This document shows, in pieces, positions 1-8,299 of a stretch of DNA of 64,000 bases (its first letter is position 1; each line of letters starts with the position of its first letter). The DNA lies in assembly GCF_003205195.1 (NCBI RefSeq), contig NZ_QJRY01000010.1, forward strand, positions 60,083 through 124,082. Direction: 5' to 3'. Position numbers and translations under genes: made by a program. This DNA comes from Peteryoungia wuzhouensis (GTDB taxonomy: Bacteria; Pseudomonadota; Alphaproteobacteria; Rhizobiales; Rhizobiaceae). The notes below the pieces were generated by a model. The model was not told the origin of the DNA, ran no database searches, and saw only the letters and a program-made list of their open reading frames with translations.

Positions 1-407
1 GTCTTGGGGATCGCTGCAAAGCTCGAAAATGTTCGGGCGTCGATATAGAGCTTTGCGGCCGTCGCAACTTCCGTTGCAGAACAAGTGATGAGAATACTGA
101 TCTCGTCGCAGAATAACTGCCTGAACTGTTCCTTGGTCTTGTCCGTCGAGCGGTTCAAGCCATAGGTAATGTGTCCGGTACGGATATCCCGCCCGAGCTT
201 GTTGACCGCATTCGTCACCAACTGCTCAGCCGAAAATGCAAGAAAGGTCTCAATGATTGCAAAGATGATGAGGAAGTACGGGACCGAGAGAATGGCGAAC
301 TCGATTGCAGCGGCTCCATCGCGCGAACGCGCCAGACGCTTCCAAAGGCGGCCCATCCGCATCCTGGGTGATCTCGCACCGCGCTGATCTTTTTCTTGGC
401 CGCTCAT
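1..407 (-). CDS. TadE-like pilus assembly protein, 3' part outside the window
   Basis: The reading frame starts at the ATG at 407 and stays open to the window edge (about 135 residues seen). The N-terminus is basic. It is followed by the TadE-type pseudopilin signature DGAAAIEFA (residues 30-38) and a single hydrophobic segment (about 37-57). The rest is soluble and contains cysteines, as in TadE/TadF minor pseudopilins. Such proteins are anchored in the inner membrane and help Flp pilus assembly. The gene lies beside the cpa locus but on the opposite strand, so it is transcribed away from the pilin. The family call is good; TadE versus TadF cannot be decided from the visible part. Confidence 0.8.
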   Translation of the reverse strand, partial: MSGQEKDQRGARSPRMRMGRLWKRLARSRDGAAAIEFAILSVPYFLIIFAIIETFLAFSAEQLVTNAVNKLGRDIRTGHITYGLNRSTDKTKEQFRQLFCDEISILITCSATEVATAAKLYIDARTFSSFAAIPK

Positions 408-516
408 AGCCCTACCCGTTCCAGACGTTGGTCAGAAGCTAAGCGGCAAGTATTGATTTTCCGTTTCCGAACTCTTTACACTTGATCCAATTGCAGAAAC
501 GCAAATTCATTTCCGA

Positions 517-924
517 CTATTGCGGCGAACCTGTCTGGGCATGCTGCTCGCAATTTGGCGTGCAAGACAGCACCGTGCGGTCTGTGGCCTTATAGACTCG
601 CACTGTATTGGACTCATCGATCGAGACGAGGATCCGTTCATCGACGATCGCGTTGCCATCCGCATCAAGCAGAACGAGGTTCGTCGTGCCATAAGCGCGG
701 CCGGTCAGCACTATCGTCTTCGAATCTGCCACCGTCGCATCCGCGACTTCGGAGTTGCCGACAATCACCTTGCTGACAGGGCGGTCAAGCTTCAGGATTC
801 GCGCACTGTTCATATAGACACGAAGAATATCATCGGCCGCAGCAGCCGGCACGGACACGACCATTGCCACGAGCAGGGCCAGCAAGGCAGCAAGGGCAGT
901 GAAACGACGGTCGAACTTGGACAT
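517..924 (-). CDS. Stand-alone pilus/secretin N-domain protein
   Basis: A 135-residue protein with a signal peptide (hydrophobic residues about 10-29, ending in AAA-D). It is followed by one domain resembling the N-terminal domain of CpaC/RcpA secretins (T2SS-T3SS_pil_N type): DDILRVYMNSARILKLDRPV, then VIVGNSEVADA and TNLVLLDADG. The secretin pore domain is absent. The full-length secretin CpaC (3162-4718) has the equivalent region (LVVDLPADAHDILVADPSMA). It is probably periplasmic and could act as an accessory or pilotin-like partner of the secretin; that role is inference. It is transcribed away from the pilin gene. Confidence 0.75.
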   Translation of the reverse strand: MSKFDRRFTALAALLALLVAMVVSVPAAAADDILRVYMNSARILKLDRPVSKVIVGNSEVADATVADSKTIVLTGRAYGTTNLVLLDADGNAIVDERILVSIDESNTVRVYKATDRTVLSCTPNCEQHAQTGSPQ

Positions 925-1394
925 GCGTTATGTTCCGCGCGTGAGAGGGCTTGAGCGCGGAGTATGGAATGCCTTGGTGAATGAAGCGTTAAGCCGCAAA
1001 ACCTGCTCCAGCTCTCTTATTTGGTCTGCAATTCTTGCGACACTTCGGCGGGGCCCAGAACGTGCGGTCCAATTTGATACAGATGACCGTGTTCGCGGCC
1101 TCTCGAGCTGGCACTTAACCACCCAATCCGACATCCAGATACCCGGAACCGAGGCGGAAAACTTGATCGCGATCACGCAGATGCCCCTATTCGCGCCCCA
1201 ACGAGCCGTCATCGAACGCATTCAACTGAAAGCGCGAGACCTTTGTTTACCAAACTTCTTGCAAAGCCCCGTTCACGAGATGGTAACCGTCTTTCTTAAG
1301 TCGATGGCAAGGGGGTCGATTTAGGTTGAGGGCATCCGAGCAACGGAAACAGTTGCCGGCAGTGCTGATCAACCTCGCGGAGTAGGAGAATAAC
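925..1394. other. Non-coding region upstream of the pilin gene
   Basis: About 470 bases between the divergent secretin-N-domain gene and the pilin gene. No convincing coding frame was seen on either strand. It must hold the pilin promoter and probably that of the minus-strand gene. A TTAACCAC sequence at 1115-1122 resembles a CtrA half-site. The pilin ribosome-binding sequence (GGAGTAGGAGA) lies at its right end. Confidence 0.5.
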
Positions 1395-1577
1395 ATGACC
1401 AAGCTTTTCGCACGTTTCGTCAAGGACGAGTCCGGCGCAACTGCCATCGAATACGGCCTCATCGCCGCCCTGATTTCTGTCGCCCTGATCACCGGCGCGA
1501 CGACCCTCGGCAACGCTCTGAACACGCAGTTCCAGTCGCTGTCGACCAAGATGACCACCGCAAATTCCAAGAACTAA
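1395..1577 (+). CDS. Flp family type IVb pilin
   Basis: A 60-residue major pilin precursor. The leader is short and basic (MTKLFARFVKDESG) and ends in Gly14. It is followed by ATAIEYGLIAAL, the Flp prepilin cleavage motif with Glu and Tyr at mature positions +5 and +6. A single hydrophobic helix follows, then a short polar tail, giving a mature pilin of about 46 residues. A strong ribosome-binding sequence (TAGGAGA) precedes the ATG and a terminator follows the stop. This fits a separately and highly expressed monocistronic pilin (pilA/ctpA-like) upstream of the assembly operon. Confidence 0.95.
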   Translation: MTKLFARFVKDESGATAIEYGLIAALISVALITGATTLGNALNTQFQSLSTKMTTANSKN

Positions 1578-1598
1578 TCGTTCTTTCACCTGCCTAAG

Positions 1599-1620
1599 AA
1601 AGCCGCCTCCGGGCGGCTTT
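1599..1620 (+). terminator. Pilin terminator
   Basis: A perfect 9-bp stem (AAAGCCGCC / GGCGGCTTT) with a TCCG loop, 21 bases after the pilin stop. The T-tract is only the end of the stem, so some read-through into cpaA is possible. This would suit high pilin expression with lower expression of the assembly genes. Confidence 0.75.
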
Positions 1621-1705
1621 CGTGTTCCACAGTACGAAGAGACAGGCGTGTTTCCGATTTCGCAAGGCTTGCCGGCTAGTTTGTTTGGACACAGGAGATT
1701 TCAGG

Positions 1706-2218
1706 TTGATTACTGCAATTATCTTCGTCGTCCCGCCCCTCTGCTTGGCTATTGCGGCGCTGACTGACTTCTTGGAGATGACGATACCCAACCGCGTGTC
1801 GGCCGTGCTGCTCGGGTCGTTTTTGCTTGTTGCGCCGTTCTGCGGACTGACATTGACCGAGTTCGGCTTGCACTTGCTCGCATCTGTTGTTGTGTTCTGT
1901 GTTTGCTTCGCATTGTTCGCATTGAATGTCATGGGCGGAGGGGATGCAAAGCTATTGACCGCTGCTTCGCTCTGGTTTGGGTTCAACATATCCTTGTTCG
2001 AATTCTTAGCATTCACTGGCTATCTCGGTGGTCTCGTGACGTTAGCAATCGTACTGATGCGTTCGAATTGGGATAAGTTAGCTACGCTGGGTGTTAGGTT
2101 GCCTCAGACACTCATGCACGAGAAGAAGGTTCCCTACGGAATCGCCATTGGAGCCGCCGGGCTGATGGCCTACCCCGATTCCCCGTTAATGGTTGCAGCT
2201 ATCGCGAGTATCCGCTGA
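1706..2218 (+). CDS. cpaA: Prepilin peptidase CpaA
   Basis: A 170-residue integral membrane aspartic peptidase of the type IV leader peptidase family (A24). It cleaves the Flp pilin precursor at the cytoplasmic face of the inner membrane. The two catalytic aspartates sit in TDFLEMTIPNRVS (TM1-TM2 loop) and in the GxGD motif MGGGDAKLL. About five hydrophobic segments cover the protein and the methylase domain of long PilD enzymes is absent, as usual for CpaA. The frame is open upstream to 1622, but only the TTG at 1706 has a well-placed ribosome-binding sequence (AGGAG at 1693-1697), so I place the start there. Confidence 0.88.
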   Translation: MITAIIFVVPPLCLAIAALTDFLEMTIPNRVSAVLLGSFLLVAPFCGLTLTEFGLHLLASVVVFCVCFALFALNVMGGGDAKLLTAASLWFGFNISLFEFLAFTGYLGGLVTLAIVLMRSNWDKLATLGVRLPQTLMHEKKVPYGIAIGAAGLMAYPDSPLMVAAIASIR

Positions 2219-2237
2219 CGCCAGCAGAAACTCTGCG

Positions 2238-2269
2238 TTAACCACAAAAGTAAGCAGCTCATTAACCAT
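2238..2269. promoter_or_regulatory. Two CtrA-like half-sites upstream of cpaB
   Basis: TTAACCAC (2238-2245) and TTAACCAT (2262-2269) lie 24 bases apart in the cpaA-cpaB gap. They match the TTAACCAT-type half of the alphaproteobacterial cell-cycle regulator CtrA. Pilus genes are CtrA-controlled in Caulobacter. Whether this applies here is inference. Confidence 0.35.
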
Positions 2270-2331
2270 AAGTACACCAATTCCTGATCATTCTCTGGCG
2301 CAGAACCTATTGCGTCGCCCGAGGATCGATC

Positions 2332-3147
2332 ATGAAACCCGCCCGTCTCATCATACTCGCTGTCGCCGTCGTGGCCGCCGGTATGGCCGGTCTCCTCGCC
2401 ATGCGGCTGAGCGGCAACCAAACCGTGATCGTTCAGGACAATGCCGCGGTGGAGAAACAGCCCACTGTTGACGTTCTCGTTTCCGCGAAAAATCTCCCCG
2501 TCGGCGCCCGTCTTGACGAAAGCGCCATGCGTTGGATGCCTTGGCCCGCCGACAGCGTCGTTGATGGTTTCATCACCTCGTCAACCCGCGCCGATGCGAT
2601 GACCGAACTGCAAGGTGCCGTGGTGCGCCTTCCGCTGTTCGAAGGCGAACCGTTGCGGCGGGAAAAAATTGCCGACTCGTCATCGCGAATCCTCTCCGCT
2701 CTTCTGCCTTCCGGCAAACGGGCCGTTTCGACCGAGATTTCGGTTGCCACGGGCGCCGGCGGCTTCATCCTGCCCAACGACCGGGTCGATGTGATCATGG
2801 TCCGCAAGGGCGACGAAAACAACTTCCTGACCGAAACCGTCCTGTCGAACGTACGCGTGCTCGCCGTCGACCAACAGATCGAAGAAGCGCCCGATGGCTC
2901 CAAGTCGGTTATCGGCACGACCGCAACGCTCGAACTGACCCCGGACCAGACAAAGGTGATGGCGGTTGCACAGCAGATGGCCGATCGTCTGTCGCTCGCC
3001 CTGCGCTCGGTCGCCGACGCGCAGGAAGAAGATACGAGCGCTGCCGACTATCTGCTGAGTGGCGGTGACGGCCAACCGACGATTCAGGTCATCAAGTCCG
3101 GCGAGGTGGTGAAATCTTCCGCCCCTGCCGCCGATTCCATGAAGTGA
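2332..3147 (+). CDS. cpaB: Flp pilus assembly protein CpaB (RcpC)
   Basis: A 271-residue protein with an N-terminal signal anchor (residues about 4-24), followed by a SAF domain (VDVLVSAKNLPVGARLDESA, about 45-110) and the RcpC/CpaB domain (PNDRVDVIMVRKGDENNFLT). It sits in the periplasm and is thought to work with the secretin and possibly bind peptidoglycan through the SAF fold. The start ATG follows GAGGATCGATC. It is the first gene of the cpaBCDEF-tadBC run, and its stop lies 14 bases before the preferred cpaC start. Confidence 0.93.
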   Translation: MKPARLIILAVAVVAAGMAGLLAMRLSGNQTVIVQDNAAVEKQPTVDVLVSAKNLPVGARLDESAMRWMPWPADSVVDGFITSSTRADAMTELQGAVVRLPLFEGEPLRREKIADSSSRILSALLPSGKRAVSTEISVATGAGGFILPNDRVDVIMVRKGDENNFLTETVLSNVRVLAVDQQIEEAPDGSKSVIGTTATLELTPDQTKVMAVAQQMADRLSLALRSVADAQEEDTSAADYLLSGGDGQPTIQVIKSGEVVKSSAPAADSMK

Positions 3148-3161
3148 GTGGGGGACACATC

Positions 3162-4718
3162 GTGAAAATCTCGACCAACAAACTTCGTGTTTCCTTGACC
3201 GGGGGATTGGCCCTGGCCATGACCGTTTCCGGCATTCCATCGCCTCTCGGCTCCCAGATCCTAGGCATAGGCACCGTCAATGCGGCTCAGCAAAGCGTTC
3301 TGCGGATCACCGATGCCGGCCCCGGTACACGCCGCACCGTCAAATTGGGTCTGAACAAGGCTCTCGTGGTTGATCTGCCAGCCGACGCGCATGATATCCT
3401 GGTGGCGGATCCCAGCATGGCGGACGCAGTCACCCGTTCGTCCCGGCGCATCTATCTGTTCGGCAAGACCGTCGGACAGACCAATATCTTCATCTTTGGC
3501 GACAACGGCCAGGAAATCGTCAGCCTCGATATCGAAATCGAACGTGACATTGCGGGCCTTGAGGCCAATCTGCGCCGCTTCATCCCGGAATCCGACATCA
3601 AGGTCGAGATCGTATCCGACAACATCGTGTTGACCGGTAGCGTTCGCACGCCGCAGGACGCAGCTCGGGCACAGAGCCTCGCCAAGGCTTTCCTTCAGGG
3701 TGGTGAAGCCACGACGCGCAACACGACTGCTTCCAGCAGCCAGGAAGGTGGCGACGTCGCCATCTATGCAGAAGAGCGCCAGCAGTCACAGATCGTCAAC
3801 CTGCTGCAGATCGAGGGTGAGGATCAGGTAACGCTGAAGGTCACGGTCGCCGAAGTCAGCCGCCAGGTGCTCAAGCAGCTTGGATTCTCCGGCAGCATTT
3901 CGGATGGAGCAAATGGCATCAGCTATGCCAATCCATCGAACCTCGGCAACGCGATCGACCCGACGGGCACCGCCAAGATATCCAGCACGATCGGCAATGT
4001 CGGCATCAGTGCCTATGTGAACGCAATGGAACAGGCTGGTGTCATGCGCACCCTTGCCGAGCCCAGTCTGACCGCGATCTCCGGCGAACCGGCGAAATTC
4101 TATGTCGGCGGCGAATATCGTCTGGCGGCCGCTCAGGAAATCAATGTCGACGACAAAGGTCAGGCGACGTTGAGCCGCACGACCGACACTGTCGATTACG
4201 GGATTGCACTCAACTTCCGCCCCGTGGTTCTCGCTCCCGGCCGCATCAGCCTCAAGATCGAGACCAATGTTTCAGAGCCGACCTGGGAAGGGAATGTGGT
4301 GACCGGGAACACGGCTCCGAGCATTCCCGGCTCCACCTATATGTCGATCCGCAAGCGCGAGGCGTCGACCACCGTGGAATTGCCCTCCGGCGGCTCCATC
4401 GTGATTGCGGGCCTGGTACAGGACAATATTCGACAGGCGATGAGCGGCTTGCCAGGTATCTCGAAGGTGCCGATCCTTGGCGCACTCTTCCGCAGCAAGG
4501 ATTTCCAGCGCAACGAGACCGAACTCGTCATCATTGCGACACCCTATCTGGTGCGCCCGGTTGCCCGCAGCGCCCTGTCGCGACCCGACGACAACTTCAA
4601 CCCCGAGGGGGATGGCGCAACCTTCTTCCTGAACAAGGTGAACAAGGTCTACGGCCGCCGTGAAAGCAATGCTCCTGCCGGCCAGTATCATGGTGCGGTC
4701 GGCTTCATCTACAAGTGA
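3162..4718 (+). CDS. cpaC: Outer-membrane secretin CpaC (RcpA)
   Basis: A 518-residue secretin through which the Flp pilus leaves the outer membrane. In order: signal peptide, a pil_N domain (about 50-120, LVVDLPADAHDILVADPSMA), a BON-like segment (DIKVEIVSDNIVLTGSVRTP), and the secretin domain (about 215-480) with VMRTLAEPSLTAISGEPAKF and the C-terminal VPILGALFRSKDF signature. A GTG at 3144 is in frame, but the GTG at 3162 has GGGGGA six bases upstream and is preferred. Length and domain order are normal for the family. Confidence 0.93.
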   Translation: MKISTNKLRVSLTGGLALAMTVSGIPSPLGSQILGIGTVNAAQQSVLRITDAGPGTRRTVKLGLNKALVVDLPADAHDILVADPSMADAVTRSSRRIYLFGKTVGQTNIFIFGDNGQEIVSLDIEIERDIAGLEANLRRFIPESDIKVEIVSDNIVLTGSVRTPQDAARAQSLAKAFLQGGEATTRNTTASSSQEGGDVAIYAEERQQSQIVNLLQIEGEDQVTLKVTVAEVSRQVLKQLGFSGSISDGANGISYANPSNLGNAIDPTGTAKISSTIGNVGISAYVNAMEQAGVMRTLAEPSLTAISGEPAKFYVGGEYRLAAAQEINVDDKGQATLSRTTDTVDYGIALNFRPVVLAPGRISLKIETNVSEPTWEGNVVTGNTAPSIPGSTYMSIRKREASTTVELPSGGSIVIAGLVQDNIRQAMSGLPGISKVPILGALFRSKDFQRNETELVIIATPYLVRPVARSALSRPDDNFNPEGDGATFFLNKVNKVYGRRESNAPAGQYHGAVGFIYK

Positions 4719-4737
4719 GCGAGGTTCAACGAGACAC

Positions 4738-5460
4738 ATGAAGACTCCGACGCTCCAATCCAGGGAAAGCCAGGAAACCATGGCAGCCTTCACCAGCACC
4801 TTGCCGCGACTTGCTCTGACGGCCGTGATCCTCGCCACGCCCTTCGTGCTTGCCGGATGTGGCAACCTCAACAAGGACGGAATGTCGACGTCCGCCATTC
4901 CAGACGACTATCGGACCCGGCACCCCATCATGCTCAGCGAAGTCGAGCATTCGCTCGACGTGCCGGTTGCCAGCGGCGACCGAAAGCTGACCAATGGCCT
5001 TCGCGATTCGATCGGCGGCTTCGCCAACGAGTATCTGTCAACGTCCTCTGGCACGATCCAGATCATGCTGCCGCAAGGCTCTCCCAACGCGGGTGCAGCG
5101 TCGGTGCTTCGTAAGCAGATCCGCGACGTGTTGACCACGCGTGGCGTTGCATCGAGCAAAATCATCGAGACAAGCTACCAGGCGCAGGCCGGCGGTGACG
5201 TCGCACCCATTCGCCTGAGCTACGTGGCCATGACCGCGATGACAAATCCCTGCGGCGAATGGCCGGAAGACCTGACCAACAACACCATGGCCAACAAGAA
5301 TTATCACAACTTCGGCTGCGCCACGCAAAGCAATCTCGCGGCGCAAATCGCCAATCCGATGGATCTGATGACACCTCGCGCCATGGCCCCGATCGATGCG
5401 ACTCGCCGGTCCACGGTAATCGGTCTCTATCGTCAAGGCAGCGACACGTCGACCAAGTGA
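4738..5460 (+). CDS. cpaD: Flp pilus lipoprotein CpaD
   Basis: An outer-membrane lipoprotein of the CpaD/TadD pilus-biogenesis family, about 240 residues. A hydrophobic signal ends in the lipobox VLAGC. The mature part contains IQIMLPQGSPNAG, RKQIRDVLTTRGV and the CpaD-typical NPCGEWP and NFGCATQSNLAAQIANP segments. The frame is open from 4660, inside cpaC. The ATGs at 4738 and 4780 are both plausible; 4780 gives a more classical 26-residue lipoprotein signal, so the start is uncertain by 14 residues. It probably supports secretin assembly. Confidence 0.9.
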   Translation: MKTPTLQSRESQETMAAFTSTLPRLALTAVILATPFVLAGCGNLNKDGMSTSAIPDDYRTRHPIMLSEVEHSLDVPVASGDRKLTNGLRDSIGGFANEYLSTSSGTIQIMLPQGSPNAGAASVLRKQIRDVLTTRGVASSKIIETSYQAQAGGDVAPIRLSYVAMTAMTNPCGEWPEDLTNNTMANKNYHNFGCATQSNLAAQIANPMDLMTPRAMAPIDATRRSTVIGLYRQGSDTSTK

Positions 5461-5494
5461 GCGGCAACGCGTCCCTGAAGGACAGGAAAGCAGA

Positions 5495-6784
5495 ATGAAC
5501 GCGATCGACTACGAATTCGAGGATACCGCCAGCGGAGGCCACGCCACTGCCGAGCGATCTATCGCGGGCGACGTCGAGGCCCTTCGTCCCCTGCCCCGCA
5601 TATCCGTTCACGCCTTCTGCATCACGGAGGGCGTGCATGAGGTGATGCAGCAATGCGCGGGCGACCGCCGCATGGCACGCGTGAGCCTGCGGGTCACCCG
5701 CGGCAACATCGCCGCAGCAGCGGTCATGTTCGCCTCAACGCCGACGCCGAACCTGATCATTCTCGAAACCGAGTCAGGCCCGCGCGAATTGATGGCTGAA
5801 CTGGCACCACTTGCCGAAGTCTGCGACCCGAGTTCCCGCGTCATCGTGATCGGCCGGCATAACGATATCTCGCTCTACCGCGAACTCATCCGGAGCGGCA
5901 TCTCGGAATATATCGTCTCTCCGTTCTCCATGGCGGATATCATGGGCGCCATTTCCTCGATCTTCGTCGATCCAGAAGCAGAACCGCTTGGCCGCACCAT
6001 CGCGTTCATCGGAGCCAAAGGCGGCGTCGGCTCTTCGACGATCGCTCACAACTGCGCATTCGACATTGCCTCCCTGTTCTCAACGGAAACCGTTCTGGCA
6101 GACCTCGACCTCCCCTTTGGTACGGCGAATATCGACTTCGATCAGGATCCGGCCCAGGGCATGGCGGAAGCCGTGTTTTCGCCAGAGCGGCTGGACGAAG
6201 TCTTCCTCGACCGCCTGTTGACCAATTGCGGACAAAACCTTTCGCTCCTGGCGGCACCATCGCTACTGGACCGAGGCTACGACTACGAGCGCGGCGCCTT
6301 CCAGCCGATCCTCGACCTCCTTCAGCGCAGCGCGCCGATCAGCGTTCTCGACCTCCCGCATACCTGGGCCGACTGGACCCGGGCCGTGCTTGCGGATGTC
6401 GATGAAGTCGTCATTACCTGCGCGCCCGACCTCGCCAATCTTCGCAACATGAAGAACATGCTGGATGCGCTGAAAAAGCTTCGTCCGAACGACAAGCCGC
6501 CGCATCTGGTGCTGAATCAGGTCGGAATGCCCAAGCGTCCAGAGATCTCTCCGCAGGACTTCTTCGAACCGCTTGAGCTCCAACCGGTGGCCATCATCCC
6601 CTTTGATGCACAGCTGTTCGGCGGTGCCGCAAACAGCGGCCGCATGATCCCGGAAATGGATTCCAAATCGCCAACTGCGGAGACATTCAGCCAGCTTGCA
6701 CATCTCGTCACGGGACGAGCTGCGATCAAGAAGCCGAAGCGGCCCGGCCTCGGATCGCTGCTTGAAAAGCTGCGGAAGAAATAG
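5495..6784 (+). CDS. cpaE: Pilus assembly ATPase-like protein CpaE (TadZ)
   Basis: A 429-residue protein of the ParA/MinD superfamily that localises the Flp pilus machine. The N-terminal half resembles a receiver-like domain (IILETESGPRELMAELAPLA; VIVIGRHNDISLYRELIRSG). The C-terminal half starts with a deviant Walker A, GAKGGVGSST (about residue 172), and continues with ADLDLPFG and VLDLPHTW. It lies between cpaD and cpaF with short gaps (34 and 26 bases), consistent with one transcript. Confidence 0.93.
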   Translation: MNAIDYEFEDTASGGHATAERSIAGDVEALRPLPRISVHAFCITEGVHEVMQQCAGDRRMARVSLRVTRGNIAAAAVMFASTPTPNLIILETESGPRELMAELAPLAEVCDPSSRVIVIGRHNDISLYRELIRSGISEYIVSPFSMADIMGAISSIFVDPEAEPLGRTIAFIGAKGGVGSSTIAHNCAFDIASLFSTETVLADLDLPFGTANIDFDQDPAQGMAEAVFSPERLDEVFLDRLLTNCGQNLSLLAAPSLLDRGYDYERGAFQPILDLLQRSAPISVLDLPHTWADWTRAVLADVDEVVITCAPDLANLRNMKNMLDALKKLRPNDKPPHLVLNQVGMPKRPEISPQDFFEPLELQPVAIIPFDAQLFGGAANSGRMIPEMDSKSPTAETFSQLAHLVTGRAAIKKPKRPGLGSLLEKLRKK

Positions 6785-6810
6785 ACCTCGGACAGGAATA
6801 GGTAGCGCTC

Positions 6811-8295
6811 ATGTTTGGCAAACGCGGAAACGACGGTTTCGGCAAGGGAGGCTCGGTTACCGGTACGATACCGGCGCCTGCGGCTGCCGCGCCTGCGGCG
6901 CGCTCAAACACGAGCCTGATCGAACCCGGTAGCCCCGAGGCCAGCACCCGTTTGCAGGTGACACCCCCGTCGATGCCGGGTGCTGCCCGCAAGAAGGCGC
7001 CCCGGACCGACGATTATTACGACACGAAGAGCAAGGTCTTCTCCGCGCTCATCGATACCATCGACCTGTCGCAGCTGGCAAAGCTCGACGGCGAAAGTGC
7101 GCGCGAAGAAATTCGCGACATCGTCAACGACATCATCACGATCAAGAACTTCGCGATGTCGATCTCCGAGCAGGAAGAGCTGCTCGATGATATCTGCAAC
7201 GACGTTCTCGGCTATGGCCCGCTCGAACCGTTGCTGGCGCGCGACGACATCGCCGACATCATGGTCAACGGTGCCGGCCAGACCTTCATCGAAGTCGGCG
7301 GCAAGACGATCGAGTCGGAAATCCGGTTTCGCGACAATTCCCAGCTTCTATCGATCTGCCAGCGCATCGTCAGCCAGGTCGGTCGGCGCGTCGATGAATC
7401 GAGCCCGATTTGCGACGCCCGCCTGCCCGACGGCTCGCGTGTCAACGTCATCGCACCGCCGTTGGCGATCGACGGGCCGGCGCTCACCATCCGTAAGTTC
7501 AAGAAGGACAAGCTGAACCTCGCGCAGCTCGTCAAGTTCGGTGCGATTACGCCAGAGGGCGCGGAAGTCCTGCAGATCATCGGCCGCGTCCGCTGCAACG
7601 TCGTCATCTCCGGCGGTACCGGTTCGGGCAAGACGACGCTCCTCAACTGCCTGACAGGATTCATCGACAGCGACGAGCGCATCATCACCTGCGAAGATAC
7701 GGCCGAACTGCAGCTGCAGCAGCCGCATGTGGTGCGTCTGGAAACACGCCCGCCGAACATCGAAGGTGAAGGCGAGATCACGATGCGCGATCTCGTCAAG
7801 AACTGCCTGCGTATGCGACCCGAACGTATCATCGTTGGTGAAGTGCGTGGACCGGAGGTTTTCGACCTTCTCCAGGCGATGAACACCGGTCACGACGGAT
7901 CCATGGGCACGATCCACGCCAATACGCCACGTGAATGCCTGAGCCGTATGGAATCCATGATCGCCATGGGCGGCTTCTCGCTTCCGGCCAAGACCGTGCG
8001 TGAAATCATCTCCGGCTCGATCGACGTCATCATCCAGGCCGCCCGCCTGCGCGATGGTTCGCGCCGCATCACCCACATCACCGAGGTGATCGGGATGGAA
8101 GGTGACGTGATCATCACGCAGGATCTGATGCGTTACGAAATGGACGGCGAAGACGCCAACGGCAAGATTATCGGCCGCCACATGTCGACCGGTATCGGCA
8201 AGCCACATTTCTGGGACCGCGCCCGTTACTACAACGAGGATCGTCGTCTGGCTGCCGCTCTTGACACCATGGAACAGAAGTCGAAGGGGATCTGA
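6811..8295 (+). CDS. cpaF: Flp pilus secretion ATPase CpaF (TadA)
   Basis: A 494-residue type II/IV secretion ATPase that powers pilus assembly from the cytoplasmic face. The N-terminus (first about 60 residues) is low-complexity and Ala/Pro-rich. The ATPase core has Walker A GGTGSGKTT (about 268-276), the Asp box ITCEDTAELQL, Walker B RIIVGEVRGPE and the His box GHDGSMGTIHANTP. All key motifs are intact. The stop lies four bases before the tadB start, so translation is probably coupled. Confidence 0.96.
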   Translation: MFGKRGNDGFGKGGSVTGTIPAPAAAAPAARSNTSLIEPGSPEASTRLQVTPPSMPGAARKKAPRTDDYYDTKSKVFSALIDTIDLSQLAKLDGESAREEIRDIVNDIITIKNFAMSISEQEELLDDICNDVLGYGPLEPLLARDDIADIMVNGAGQTFIEVGGKTIESEIRFRDNSQLLSICQRIVSQVGRRVDESSPICDARLPDGSRVNVIAPPLAIDGPALTIRKFKKDKLNLAQLVKFGAITPEGAEVLQIIGRVRCNVVISGGTGSGKTTLLNCLTGFIDSDERIITCEDTAELQLQQPHVVRLETRPPNIEGEGEITMRDLVKNCLRMRPERIIVGEVRGPEVFDLLQAMNTGHDGSMGTIHANTPRECLSRMESMIAMGGFSLPAKTVREIISGSIDVIIQAARLRDGSRRITHITEVIGMEGDVIITQDLMRYEMDGEDANGKIIGRHMSTGIGKPHFWDRARYYNEDRRLAAALDTMEQKSKGI

Positions 8296-8299
8296 GCCA

